This document shows positions 23,280 through 31,468 of a DNA stretch of 64,000 nucleotides, one piece after another. The notes below the pieces were generated by a model. It worked only from the letters and a program-made list of their open reading frames with translations, was not told the origin of the DNA and searched no databases. The DNA is from Neisseria bergeri. GTDB lineage: Bacteria; Pseudomonadota; Gammaproteobacteria; Burkholderiales; Neisseriaceae. The position numbers and the translations under genes are program-made. Each line of letters begins with the position of its first letter. Position 1 is the first letter of the stretch. The stretch spans positions 310,001-374,000 of the forward strand of contig POWY01000001.1 in assembly GCA_003044455.1 (NCBI GenBank), written 5' to 3'.

Positions 23280-23770
23280 CTATCGGCAGCGGCTCAATGC
23301 CAACTTTAAACCTGCTCCGATTTCTTCAGGGCTGTTATCCAATGATAAAATTACATCGTCTGCATCAATGGCATCCCACGCTTCCAGCTTGACATGGCGG
23401 CTCGGGCTGATTTTCAGGCAGCCGTTGTGCAGCCGAATATCCACGCTCATCATGTTTTTAAATAGGGCGCGTCTGGTTTTATAGCCCAAGTTCCCGCATA
23501 GCTTGGCAACCCAATCCTCATGGCGTGGTTTAAAACTTTCCTGTTTTAAAAAATCAATACGTTCAGCTTCGTTGTCTAACGTCCTGCTGTTCGCCAATGC
23601 TTGTAAGACTGTCGTGCCTAAAGTTTCATTGTCGGTATCCAATGGCAGGATATGGGGGGGTATAGGTGGTCTATTGCCGTTAACCCCAAACCTGAATATG
23701 TTTGAACAATCAGAGCTTCTTCATTAGCATAAAAAACTGCCCAATAATTCTGATCCTGTTTAAAAATCAT
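23280..23770 (-). pseudogene. CdiI-family immunity protein gene, frameshifted at a C7 tract
   Basis: ATG 23770 with GGAG upstream opens MIFKQDQNYWAVFYANEE... and reads to HLYPP at a run of seven C (G7 on the + strand, 23654-23660), then hits a stop after 13 more codons. The -1/+2-related frame continues HILPLDTDNETLG ... GYKTRRALFKNM ... SPEEIGAGLKLALSRC to 23280. With eight (or five) C the whole is one 163-aa protein with the pattern of the CdiI immunity family (DUF1436): YSG.., YPPxILP.D.DN, KTxRALFKNM, SPEEIGxALRLALSR. Such proteins neutralise contact-dependent toxins. No cdiA or mafB toxin gene is adjacent. Either phase-off or inactivated. Confidence 0.68.
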
Positions 23771-23841
23771 TATTTGATCTCCGTAATTTTGACTGTAATG
23801 TTTCAATTTTTAGCATACTCTACCACACGTTGCAACTGCAA

Positions 23842-23895
23842 TCTTTGCTCCTTATATATTGCACCCCATCAAAGGGCTGCATTACTTTTCTTTCT
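23842..23895 (-). promoter_or_regulatory. Hairpin leader block, second copy, upstream of the CdiI-like gene
   Basis: On the minus strand GCAGCCC-tttgat-GGGGTGC forms a stem, followed by AATATATAAGGAGC, matching the block directly before brnQ (9975-10025). Here it ends about 70 bases before the CdiI-like start, so the RBS-like part no longer abuts a start codon. Confidence 0.5.
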
Positions 23896-23899
23896 AAAG

Positions 23900-24102
23900 A
23901 TTACTATCGTATAAAAAGTATTTTTCTTAAACGACAAGGATTGCGCCCGTGCCATATTCAGACACCGCCCGGATGTTGCGCTGCCCGATCGGATGCTTCA
24001 GACGGCATCGGAAGGGTTTGCAGTTTTGGAATATGAAGATGATAATGTCCGCGAGATTGACGGCATTTGAAAGCGGTTATCCCGCATACCGGAGGACACG
24101 AA
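23900..24102 (+). other. Spacer before gabD with a possible C-terminal gene remnant
   Basis: From about 23916 a frame on the + strand reads FLNDKDCARAIFRHRPD and later VLEYEDDNVREIDG before a stop at 24069. It has protein-like composition but no supported start, and a DUS half is embedded in it. It could be the tail of a lost gene. I recognise no family. Confidence 0.3.
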
Positions 24103-25536
24103 ATGAATGAATATTCCCAATTAATCAAGCATCCCGATATTTCCCTTTCCCCGATTTCAGACGGCATCGGGGTCGGCAATCCGGCGACGGGCGAAATTTT
24201 GGCGTATGTCCGCAACACAGGTTCGGACAAGCTGAAAAACCTGATTCAAAAAGCAGCTGCAGCACAAAAATTATGGGCGGCAAAAACTGCGTTGGAGCGG
24301 GCCGATGTGTTGTGGCGTTGGTATTTTTTGATAAAGGAAAACAAAGAAGCACTGGCGCGTCTCATGACGATGGAGCAGGGCAAAAGCCTGACCGAGGCGC
24401 GCGGCGAAATCGATTATGCGGCTTCGTTTGTGCGCTGGTTTGCCGAAGAGGCGCGGCGGATTGACGGCGATGTGTTAACGAGTGTGAAAGCATCGCAAAA
24501 ATTGGTCGTGTTGAAACAGCCTGTCGGCGTTACCGCCGCAATTACGCCGTGGAACTTCCCGTCTGCGATGATTGCACGTAAGGCTGCGCCTGCTTTGGCG
24601 GTGGGCTGCGCGATGATAGTCAAACCAGCATCGCTCACGCCTTTGAGTGCGTATGCCTTGGCTTCGTTGGCTTACGAAGCGGGCATACCGCAGGATTTGT
24701 TGCCCGTCGTCAGCGGTCGCGCATCGGAAATCGGCCGTGAATTTGCCACGAACCCGATTATCCGCAAAATCAGCTTCACCGGTTCGACCGAAGTCGGCGC
24801 GAAAATTTTTGCCGACAGCGCGGCGGACATTAAAAAACTCAGTTTGGAACTGGGCGGCAATGCGCCGTTTATCGTATTTGACGATGCCGATTTGGACAAA
24901 GCCGTCGAAGGTGCGATGGCGAGCAAGTTCCGCAACAGCGGTCAGACCTGCGTCTGCACCAACCGAGTTTACGCTCAATCGGGCATTTACGACGCATTTT
25001 GCCGAAAATTGAGTGAAAAAGTAGCCGAGCTCAAATTGGGCAACGGCTTGGAGGATGGTGTCAACCAAGGGCCGCTGATTGAGGAAAAAGCGGTAGAAAA
25101 AGTCGAGCAGCATATCGCCGACGCGCTCTCAAAAGGCGCGGTCTGTCTGACCGGCGGCAAACGCAGCGCATTGGGCGGAACGTTTTTTGAGCCGACCGTC
25201 TTAAGCGGTGTAACGGCGCAAATGGCGGTAGCTCGCGAGGAAACCTTCGGGCCGTTGTGTCCAGTATTCCGTTTTGAAACCGAAGTCGAGGTCATCGAGG
25301 CTGCGAACAATACGGAATACGGTTTGGCGGCCTACCTTTTCACCTCCGACACCGCCCGCCAGTGGCGCGTCGGCGAAGCCTTGGAATACGGTATGGTCGG
25401 CATCAATACGGGCTTAATCAGTAATGAAGCGGCACCGTTCGGCGGCGTGAAACGCAGCGGTTTGGGACGTGAAGGCAGCAAATACGGTGCGGACGAATAT
25501 CTGGAATTGAAGTATTTATGTATTGATATTTTGTAA
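24103..25536 (+). CDS. gabD: Succinate-semialdehyde dehydrogenase (NADP+)
   Basis: The aldehyde dehydrogenase superfamily enzyme oxidises succinate semialdehyde to succinate. The 477-aa protein has TPWNFPSAMIARK, FTGSTEVGAKI, the catalytic ELGGNAPFIVF (Glu about 252) and GQTCVCTNR (Cys about 286). The C-terminal PFGGVKRSGLGREGSKYG is typical for GabD/Sad. GGAGGA, 8 bases before ATG 24103, fixes the start rather than the TTG at 24067. No gabT or gabP lies nearby. Sad (NAD-type) cannot be excluded. Confidence 0.92.
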   Translation: MNEYSQLIKHPDISLSPISDGIGVGNPATGEILAYVRNTGSDKLKNLIQKAAAAQKLWAAKTALERADVLWRWYFLIKENKEALARLMTMEQGKSLTEARGEIDYAASFVRWFAEEARRIDGDVLTSVKASQKLVVLKQPVGVTAAITPWNFPSAMIARKAAPALAVGCAMIVKPASLTPLSAYALASLAYEAGIPQDLLPVVSGRASEIGREFATNPIIRKISFTGSTEVGAKIFADSAADIKKLSLELGGNAPFIVFDDADLDKAVEGAMASKFRNSGQTCVCTNRVYAQSGIYDAFCRKLSEKVAELKLGNGLEDGVNQGPLIEEKAVEKVEQHIADALSKGAVCLTGGKRSALGGTFFEPTVLSGVTAQMAVAREETFGPLCPVFRFETEVEVIEAANNTEYGLAAYLFTSDTARQWRVGEALEYGMVGINTGLISNEAAPFGGVKRSGLGREGSKYGADEYLELKYLCIDIL

Positions 25537-25566
25537 ATCATATATTTGATTTACTTATAAAAAATA

Positions 25567-25605
25567 GTTGGGGTGTGAAAATCTGATAGATTTTCATACC
25601 CCAAC
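25567..25605 (-). terminator. 18-bp inverted repeat with T6 run on the minus strand
   Basis: GTTGGGGTGTGAAAATCT and AGATTTTCATACCCCAAC pair with one wobble mismatch and a 3-base loop. On the minus strand the stem is followed by TATTTTTTATAAG, as for a strong terminator of leftward transcription. The only leftward material upstream is the decayed segment 25.7-26.8 kb, so it may be the relic terminator of that lost locus. It lies 30 bases after gabD. Confidence 0.6.
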
Positions 25606-25669
25606 TTATACCCCAAAGTTATTTGAAGTTGGATTGCAGCCAATTTACCACTGCTTCTTCATTCCAACT

Positions 25670-26020
25670 GCCGCTTACGACCTTTCATCGCCTGCACAGA
25701 AACACCACCAAGGCTGGGAAAAGCACCGTTACGGTTTTGTCGTTCTGACGGCTGCCGATTTGAAGGACAACAGCCTGGTACGTTTCGGTGGGGAAGTCAG
25801 ATTGTCGAGCCTGAACAAAAGTTCAGACAGCATTTTCAACCAACCCGGAAGCACATATTCAAACGGCTTCATACTTACCCTGCTTACTCCCGCACTGTTT
25901 GCAAAAGGCTGGCTGCCCGACTGGCCGGACAGTGAAATCCTGACCGGAACGCTGCCGCATATCGGTCTGCAAGTCAGACTCCGTGCCGCCGCAATCGACT
26001 GCTGGCTGATTTGCAAGCCT
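25670..26020 (+). pseudogene. Gene fragment resembling type III-B CRISPR protein Cmr3
   Basis: Within an open + frame (25568-26449), residues encoded by 25720-26005 look coding: LVRFGGEVRLS, GFILTLLTPALFAKGWLPDW and GLQVRLRAAA, in the order expected for the C-terminal half of Cmr3 (LxLGGExR, then a strand with xTPAxFxxGWLP, then VRLxAAA before GWD). N- and C-terminal parts are missing, and after about 26010 the frame becomes antisense to another fragment. There is no start signal. I regard this as a relic; the family call is an inference from pattern memory. Confidence 0.4.
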
Positions 26021-26770
26021 GTTTCCAGTTTGCTGTCCGGTACGCCGTTTTCTTTGAACCATGTGCGGATGAGTTGCTCGAATTATTCGCCGCCGATCCA
26101 TCTTCTCCAGTTGTTGCTTGGGTTTTTCTTTTTGTATCTGACGGGCAGAACCAGCCCTTTTTCTTCCAGACGGATTTCGTCTTGTGTACCGATTAAATCG
26201 ACCAGCCGTTTAAGAAAAGGTTTGATTTTATCGGGATTGGCGGCAAATTCCTGTCATTCGATGAGGATTTCTTTTTGTTCTTTTGGATATTTGTTTTTCC
26301 ATGCTGCTTCCAGTGCGGGAATGACGGCGGGGAAGGGGTTGGCGTCTTCGGGCTACGTCATGCTTTGGGCGGTGAAACGCATTCTGGCAAGGGGCAGGCT
26401 GTCGGGATTTTGGGTAATGGGGCTGTGGTTCTTGGCTTTGTCGGCGTAGAATTTCAGCCCGTCGATGAGGGGAAATTCGTCGGGCGGCAAGGTAAAACAG
26501 TTCGTTGACAGCGTCTTGATATTCTTTATTGTCTGTATCCCATGCGGTCAGGTTGAAGACTTTCGACAGCAGTGTACTTGTCGGATATGTCGCCTGACGG
26601 TTGTTGCGGCTGCCATGCTTGGCAGTCCGGGTTTTACCGATTGTCCTGCATGACGAATAGGGGCTTTGGGAAAACATTGCTTGGCTTCTTTCAGTAGGGA
26701 ATCGGGTGTGTCGGGCAGACAGAAAATTAGGAAGGACGGTAAGTTTCCGACCGTCTGTGCCATTGTGCAA
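26010..26770 (-). pseudogene. Decayed gene fragment, possibly a DUF1887 (Can2/Card1-like) CRISPR ancillary protein
   Basis: On the minus strand coding-like pieces lie in different frames: LLSKVFNLTAWDTDNKEYQDA, FPLIDGLKFYADKAKNH, PEDANPFPAVIPALEAAW, LKRLVDLIGTQDEI and RWIGGE-stop-FEQLIRTWFKENGV. At least two frameshifts and three in-frame stops interrupt them. The last piece resembles the GGWxEE segment that opens the nuclease domain of DUF1887 proteins of type III CRISPR systems, and the fragment abuts a Cmr3-like one in the opposite strand. It is clearly non-functional; the family assignment is tentative. Confidence 0.35.
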
Positions 26771-26772
26771 CC

Positions 26773-26805
26773 ATGCCGTCTGAAATGTGTGATTTCAGAC
26801 GGCAT
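26773..26805 (-). terminator. DUS inverted pair, terminator of mnmC
   Basis: ATGCCGTCTGAAAT and its inverted copy lie 15 bases beyond the mnmC stop codon. Confidence 0.75.
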
Positions 26806-26819
26806 GGTTGCTAAGGTGG

Positions 26820-28439
26820 TTACGGTATCAGGTTCTGTTTTCTGACGATGGCGCGGATGACGGTGCGGTTGGGGTGTAGGGCGTGGCGCAGGCGTTTTGA
26901 GAGGGGGTGGGGCAAACCTAGGATTTCGGCGGCAACGGCGGCGGCGCAGATGGGGGCGGTGGCGAGTCCGCGGGTGCCGTGCGCGGTGTTGACGTAGGCA
27001 TTAGGCAGATATGGGCATGGGGCGTCGATGCGGTAGTTTTTGTCCAGCGCAAGTTTGGCGTAAGTTTGTTGCATGGCGGCAATGTCGCCGAGTGCGCCGA
27101 CGACGGGCAGATGGTCGGGGCTGTCGCAGCGTATGGCGGCGTGCCCTTGGTGTTTTTTGGGGTTTGGGTTGGCGGCAAACAATGATTCGGCAAGGGCGGG
27201 GTTAAGTTGTGCCAATGCTTGGCGGTTTGAGGCTTCTTCGGCGTCGTTCCATCCGGTATGGCTGCTGTTGGGAATAAAACTCGCGCCGTAGCAGTGCAGT
27301 CCGTGCCACGACGGGCTGATGTAGCTTTCGCCTGAAACGGCGCAACGCAGTTGTTCGGAAAACGGGGTGGACGGTGTGAGGCCGGTTTGTCCGCGTATTT
27401 GCCTGAGGGGAAGGGCGGCGAGGTTGGTTTCGGGCAGGCAGGGGCTGTGCGCGCCGGCGCAGTAGATGATGTGTGTGGCGGTAAATGTGCCGTTTGGCGT
27501 GCTTGCAATCCACTTTTCCCCGTCGTGGGAAATGTCGGTTAACGGTGTGTCTTCGTGTAGTCCAATCAGTGGATGGTTGAGGAGGGCGTGGACGAATGCG
27601 GGCGGATTGAGCCATACGCCGTGCTGCCAAAACAGTCCGCATAATGGTTCGGCGTAGGGCGTGTTCAGCGGGATGCCGGCGATTTTTTCGGCTTCTGCAG
27701 ACGTGATGCTGCGGTAGAGGTGGTTATGGTGTTTTTGCAACCCCAATTCGTGATTGCGTTGTTGTTCGGTGCGGCTGTAATTGAGGTGGATGATGCCGTT
27801 GCCGCCCCAAGTGTCGGAGCCGGGCAGGATGTGTCCGAGCAGGCGTTTGGTGTAGCCGTAGCCGGCAAGCAAAAGTTCGGTCTGTTCGGTGTCGTGCGGC
27901 GAGATTTTGGCGTAGAGCAGCCCTTGGCGGTTGCCGCTGGCGGCTTGGGCGGCTTTTCGGGCTTCCAATACGGTAACGGAAATGCCGTGTGATGCTAAGG
28001 CGTGGGCGGTCGATGCGCCGGATATGCCTGCACCGATGACGAGGACGTGTTCCGGTTTTTGCCGTTCGGATGTTTGTGGAAGTGCAAACCAGGGTTTGTC
28101 GGGCTTGCTTTCGGTTTGCGGGATGGCTTCGGTCTGCCAGGAAATGTGGTGGAAGTGTTCGTGCAGGCGGTGGGTGCGTGAAGGGGGAACCAGCCAGAAG
28201 CGGACATCGGGCAGGATGTGTCCAATCAGGTTGATGCTGTCGAACTGGAGGCACTGGGTTGCCTGATCCAAACGGTGCTTCAGACGGCATTCCGCGTCCG
28301 AAGCATCTTGTGCGGTTTGAAAATCGGGAATCTGATTATCGGGGAGGCAGATAATCAGGTTGAGCGGGTGTGCGTGTTTGCGGATGGTTTGGTCGAGTGT
28401 GCGGATGTCGGGAATGCCGTCCCATACGAGATTGTCCAT
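26820..28439 (-). CDS. mnmC: FAD-dependent cmnm5s2U34 oxidoreductase (MnmC lacking the methyltransferase domain)
   Basis: The C-terminal MnmC2 activity removes the carboxymethyl group from cmnm5(s2)U34 of tRNA to give nm5(s2)U34. The FAD-binding motif VIGAGISGASTAHALA starts near residue 133, and GNRQGLLYAKI, GNGIIHL and LRQIRGQ of MnmC2/DAAO follow. The 539-aa length is well short of bifunctional MnmC (about 660), and the first 130 residues show no SAM-binding motif, so the N-terminal methyltransferase is missing. ATG 28439 follows a DUS without a clear RBS. An MnmM-like methyltransferase at 31.5 kb could do the missing step. Confidence 0.88.
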   Translation of the reverse strand: MDNLVWDGIPDIRTLDQTIRKHAHPLNLIICLPDNQIPDFQTAQDASDAECRLKHRLDQATQCLQFDSINLIGHILPDVRFWLVPPSRTHRLHEHFHHISWQTEAIPQTESKPDKPWFALPQTSERQKPEHVLVIGAGISGASTAHALASHGISVTVLEARKAAQAASGNRQGLLYAKISPHDTEQTELLLAGYGYTKRLLGHILPGSDTWGGNGIIHLNYSRTEQQRNHELGLQKHHNHLYRSITSAEAEKIAGIPLNTPYAEPLCGLFWQHGVWLNPPAFVHALLNHPLIGLHEDTPLTDISHDGEKWIASTPNGTFTATHIIYCAGAHSPCLPETNLAALPLRQIRGQTGLTPSTPFSEQLRCAVSGESYISPSWHGLHCYGASFIPNSSHTGWNDAEEASNRQALAQLNPALAESLFAANPNPKKHQGHAAIRCDSPDHLPVVGALGDIAAMQQTYAKLALDKNYRIDAPCPYLPNAYVNTAHGTRGLATAPICAAAVAAEILGLPHPLSKRLRHALHPNRTVIRAIVRKQNLIP

Positions 28440-28558
28440 ATCAATGCCGTCTGAAGTGTGGGTTTGAATATCGGTATCGGGATAAAGCTGTTAAAATACG
28501 CGCCGTTTGAAGGCACGCGTACGCCTGCCGGATATTGTATGCCGAATCGAGGTGTTTT

Positions 28559-28918
28559 TTGAAAAATATTCCTGTTGAAATCCGGTTGTTGAAAAACCGT
28601 ACCGTGTTGGTTTTGACTTATGGGGACGAACCTAAAAATCTGCCTGCCGAATTTTTACGCGTCTATTCGCCGAGTGCGGAAGTGCGCGGACACGGCGTGG
28701 GACAGGATGTTTTGCAGACCGGTAAGGCGGATGTGCAAATTACGGATTTACAGCCTGTCGGTCAGTACGCGCTGAAAATCAGTTTTTCGGACGGACACGA
28801 CAGTGGGCTTTACGATTGGGACTATCTGCACGGGCTGGCATACGGACGTGATGCCATGTGGCAAAAATATCTGGACAGGTTGGCAGCGGCTGGCGCGTCG
28901 CGTTTTGAAGAGAAATAA
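28559..28918 (+). CDS. DUF971 protein upstream of ubiE
   Basis: The 119-aa protein matches DUF971, the domain also found at the N-terminus of gamma-butyrobetaine hydroxylases: LTYGDEPKNLPAEFLRVYSPSAEV, then VGQYALKISFSDGHDSGLYDWDYL. Its role is unknown; it frequently sits next to ubiE or iron-sulfur genes. I choose TTG 28559 (GAGG 6 bases upstream), since the TTG at 28535 has no RBS. ubiE starts 53 bases downstream in the same direction, a likely operon. Confidence 0.82.
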   Translation: MKNIPVEIRLLKNRTVLVLTYGDEPKNLPAEFLRVYSPSAEVRGHGVGQDVLQTGKADVQITDLQPVGQYALKISFSDGHDSGLYDWDYLHGLAYGRDAMWQKYLDRLAAAGASRFEEK

Positions 28919-28971
28919 GACCGGTCGGATGGCAATCTGACGGGCAACGGTATCAGAGAGGTGGTTAGAAT

Positions 28972-29709
28972 ATGGGCGGACAGAAAACGCATTTCGGGTT
29001 TAGCACGGTCAACGAAGATGAGAAAGCCGGAAAAGTGGCGGAAGTATTCCACTCCGTCGCCAAAAACTACGACATTATGAACGATGTGATGTCGGCAGGG
29101 CTGCACAGGGTGTGGAAGCATTTCACCATCAACACGGCGCACCTGAAAAAAGGCGATAAAGTGTTGGACATTGCGGGCGGTACGGGCGATTTGTCGCGCG
29201 GTTGGGCGAAACGCGTCGGCAAGGAAGGCGAGGTTTGGCTGACCGATATTAATTCCTCTATGCTGACCGTCGGGCGCGACCGTCTGTTGAACGAAGGCAT
29301 GATTTTGCCCGTGTCGCTTGCCGATGCGGAAAAACTGCCTTTCCCCGACAATTATTTCAACTTGGTTTCCGTGGCGTTCGGCTTGCGGAATATGACGCAT
29401 AAAGATGCCGCGCTGAAAGAGATGTACCGTGTTTTGAAACCGGGTGGGACATTGCTGGTGTTGGAGTTTTCCAAAATCTACAAGCCGCTCGAAGGCGCGT
29501 ATGATTTCTATTCGTTCAAGCTGCTGCCGGTCATGGGCAAACTGATTGCCAAAGATGCGGACAGCTACCAGTATCTCGCCGAATCCATCCGTATGCACCC
29601 CGATCAGGAAACTTTGAAACAGATGATGCTGGATGCGGGCTTCGACAGCGTGGATTATCACAATATGAGTGCGGGCATCGTCGCACTGCATAAGGGCGTG
29701 AAATTTTAA
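28972..29709 (+). CDS. ubiE: Ubiquinone/menaquinone methyltransferase
   Basis: UbiE is the SAM-dependent C-methyltransferase of ubiquinone (and menaquinone) synthesis. The 245-aa protein has the [13 protein letters not shown] start, the SAM motif [11 protein letters not shown] (about residues 65-75), LTDINSSML and [31 protein letters not shown] precedes the ATG. A DUS hairpin follows the stop. Confidence 0.97.
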   Translation: MGGQKTHFGFSTVNEDEKAGKVAEVFHSVAKNYDIMNDVMSAGLHRVWKHFTINTAHLKKGDKVLDIAGGTGDLSRGWAKRVGKEGEVWLTDINSSMLTVGRDRLLNEGMILPVSLADAEKLPFPDNYFNLVSVAFGLRNMTHKDAALKEMYRVLKPGGTLLVLEFSKIYKPLEGAYDFYSFKLLPVMGKLIAKDADSYQYLAESIRMHPDQETLKQMMLDAGFDSVDYHNMSAGIVALHKGVKF

Positions 29710-29729
29710 ACAGACTGCCTGTGCAGCCA

Positions 29730-29763
29730 ATGCCGTCTGAACACGTTTCAGACGGCATTTTTG
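29730..29763 (+). terminator. DUS inverted pair, terminator of ubiE
   Basis: ATGCCGTCTGAACACG and its inverted half are followed by TTTTTGTGTTTTTT, 20 bases after the ubiE stop. Confidence 0.85.
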
Positions 29764-29839
29764 TGTTTTTTGAGACAAAGGTTTTAAATCTTAAAAATTA
29801 ATTCACATACATATCAATAGTTTATAAACTTTTTAAAAA

Positions 29840-29884
29840 ATAGAAACAATTATCATTTGCAAGATTGGGAGATGTCTGTATAAT
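29840..29884 (+). promoter_or_regulatory. Sigma-70 promoter with overlapping Fur-box-like site
   Basis: TTGCAA (29857-29862) and TATAAT (29879-29884) are separated by 16 bases. GAAACAATTATCATTTGC (29843-29860) covers the -35 region and resembles the neisserial Fur box (GATAATnATnATTATC type). Repression under iron-rich conditions is inferred. Confidence 0.6.
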
Positions 29885-29928
29885 GCAGTCAATCCAGTAA
29901 ACAACGCAGCAAACGAAAGGAGGGAAAA

Positions 29929-30402
29929 ATGCCGGAAAGTATTTTCAAACAGATTTCCTCCGATATTTTGAGGCTGCACCGTGATTCTGTTCATTCCCTG
30001 CTCGCAACCTCGGGTTGCAACTGTCAGGTGCATGAGGCGGTATATGTCAATATTGACGGCAAATATTATATTGCGCTTTCATGCGAGCCCGAGGTGGGGG
30101 AAGTCAAAACAGGCATTTTGCTGATTGAGGATGAAAGCCGCAACCTTCGTTTGAGCTGGGTCGGCAGTGCGCGGGAGCTTGACCGCAAGGATAATGCCTA
30201 CAAACGCGCCCTGTCCGCGTTGTCCAGAAAGCTGGAGCGGTGTAAAGACAAGCTGCATACGGCGGTTCAACCGTTTTTGTTGGAGCTGGTGCCGGAAAAA
30301 GGCAGGTTTTCTGTCGGCGATGAAGAAGTTTGGATTTCTCGAAACGATTTAGTGAGGGCTTTATATCCTGTCGGATACAGTATGCGGCAGGCAATGTTGT
30401 AG
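29929..30402 (+). CDS. HutZ/HugZ-like heme utilisation protein (PNPOx-like split barrel)
   Basis: The 157-aa protein resembles HutZ/HugZ: an N-terminal LHRDSVHSLLAT..strand pattern, LLIEDES-..LRLSWVGSARELDR in the middle, and FLLELVPEKGRFSVG..DLVRAL at the end. HutZ-type proteins bind heme or degrade it to release iron. A Fur-like site over the promoter agrees with an iron role. AAAGGAGG before ATG 29929 is a strong RBS. Length is close to HutZ. It is not hemO. Heme binding is inferred from family resemblance only. Confidence 0.6.
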   Translation: MPESIFKQISSDILRLHRDSVHSLLATSGCNCQVHEAVYVNIDGKYYIALSCEPEVGEVKTGILLIEDESRNLRLSWVGSARELDRKDNAYKRALSALSRKLERCKDKLHTAVQPFLLELVPEKGRFSVGDEEVWISRNDLVRALYPVGYSMRQAML

Positions 30403-30493
30403 ATTTAAAGTTTTGGTAGTGGTTTGTGTTCCTTTTGCGCCTCTTTCCTAAGGGGCGATTTTTTTTTGCACGCGTGTTGGCGGCAAAGGAAAA

Positions 30494-30524
30494 ATGCCGT
30501 CTGAAACCGGCTTTCAGACGGCAT
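30494..30524 (-). terminator. DUS inverted pair between convergent genes
   Basis: ATGCCGTCTGAAACC and its inverse lie between the convergent HutZ-like and folK genes, 12 bases from the folK stop. Confidence 0.75.
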
Positions 30525-30536
30525 CCGCGTGCGGAA

Positions 30537-31031
30537 TTACCTGTCCGGTAAAAGACGGATACCTTGATTGCCCAGCCGTTTTGACAATTCGGCAACCTTT
30601 CCGTGTTTTCCTAAAACAAAATCAGGGAGGATTTCTGCCAAAGGGCGTATGACGAAACTGCGTTCGTGCGCGCGCGGATGCGGCAGGGTGAGTCGGGGGT
30701 CGTCGCTGGAGATGCCGTCAAAGTCGATGATGTCCAAATCCAATGTGCGCGGCGCGTTGCGGAAGCTGCGTTCGCGTCCGAAATCAGCCTCGATACGGTT
30801 GAGTTCGGCAAGCAGGGCAATGCCGTCCAAAGTGGTGGAAACGGTGCAGACGGCATTGACGAAATCGGGCTGATTGTCGTAACCGACGGGCGCGGTCATA
30901 TACAGTGAGGAAGCCTGTTCAAGCCGGATGTCGGGATGGGAAGAGAGTGCGTCCAATGCGCCGCGTACCTGTTGGGCAGGGTTTTCAAGATTGCTGCCCA
31001 AGGCGATGACGGCAAAATGTCTGTTGTTCAT
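30537..31031 (-). CDS. folK: 7,8-dihydro-6-hydroxymethylpterin pyrophosphokinase
   Basis: HPPK transfers pyrophosphate from ATP to the pterin in folate synthesis. The 164-aa protein has ALGSNLENPAQQVRGAL at the start, RSFRNAPRTLDLDIIDFDG (the metal-binding DLDID-type motif) and LPHPRAHERSFVIRPLAEI. It is followed 9 bases upstream by the sirB2-like gene on the same strand, so it is probably the last gene of a small operon. Confidence 0.95.
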   Translation of the reverse strand: MNNRHFAVIALGSNLENPAQQVRGALDALSSHPDIRLEQASSLYMTAPVGYDNQPDFVNAVCTVSTTLDGIALLAELNRIEADFGRERSFRNAPRTLDLDIIDFDGISSDDPRLTLPHPRAHERSFVIRPLAEILPDFVLGKHGKVAELSKRLGNQGIRLLPDR

Positions 31032-31040
31032 GGCAGTGTT

Positions 31041-31415
31041 TCAGAAAGGCAGGACTTTGGTTTTGGCAAGGTAAACGATGCAGGCGACGCAACACATAGC
31101 GAACAGGTAAACGGTGTAGAACTTGGTCGAACGCGGACGGGCGCGCATCATCATCATACCCAATGCGATATAGGCGAGCAGGAGCAGGATTTTTGTGCCG
31201 AGCCAAGGCGCGTTGAACGGGGAGAAATGGGTGATCTTCATCAGCCACAATCCTGTAAACAGCAGCATCGTGTCGTTGAGGTGGGGCAGTGCCTTCCAAA
31301 AGCCCGCCAAGGGCTTTTCTGGATTTTTCCAAAGTAGGAAAAAACGGATGTTGAATACCAAAATGGTGATGGTAACGAAGATTTGATGGCTGTATTTGAC
31401 AATCAGATACTGCAT
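31041..31415 (-). CDS. SirB2-type integral membrane protein
   Basis: The 124-aa protein has four predicted membrane helices and the SirB family layout (KYSHQIFVTITILVFNIRF, LPHLNDTMLLFTGLWL, APWLGTKILLLLAYI). SirB proteins are small inner-membrane proteins of unknown mechanism. The ATG is 9 bases upstream of folK's start, which suggests co-transcription. The family call is by pattern, function unknown. Confidence 0.78.
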   Translation of the reverse strand: MQYLIVKYSHQIFVTITILVFNIRFFLLWKNPEKPLAGFWKALPHLNDTMLLFTGLWLMKITHFSPFNAPWLGTKILLLLAYIALGMMMMRARPRSTKFYTVYLFAMCCVACIVYLAKTKVLPF

Positions 31416-31468
31416 GGTCGGCTCTTATCAAAATAAGGGTTGGAATCGGCTTATTTTACCGCAAACAT

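Noticed and set aside
25568-26449. The whole 293-codon + frame as one intact gene
   Set aside because: Only its middle part looks coding; the second half is antisense to other coding-like pieces, so it is a fusion of fragments, not a gene.
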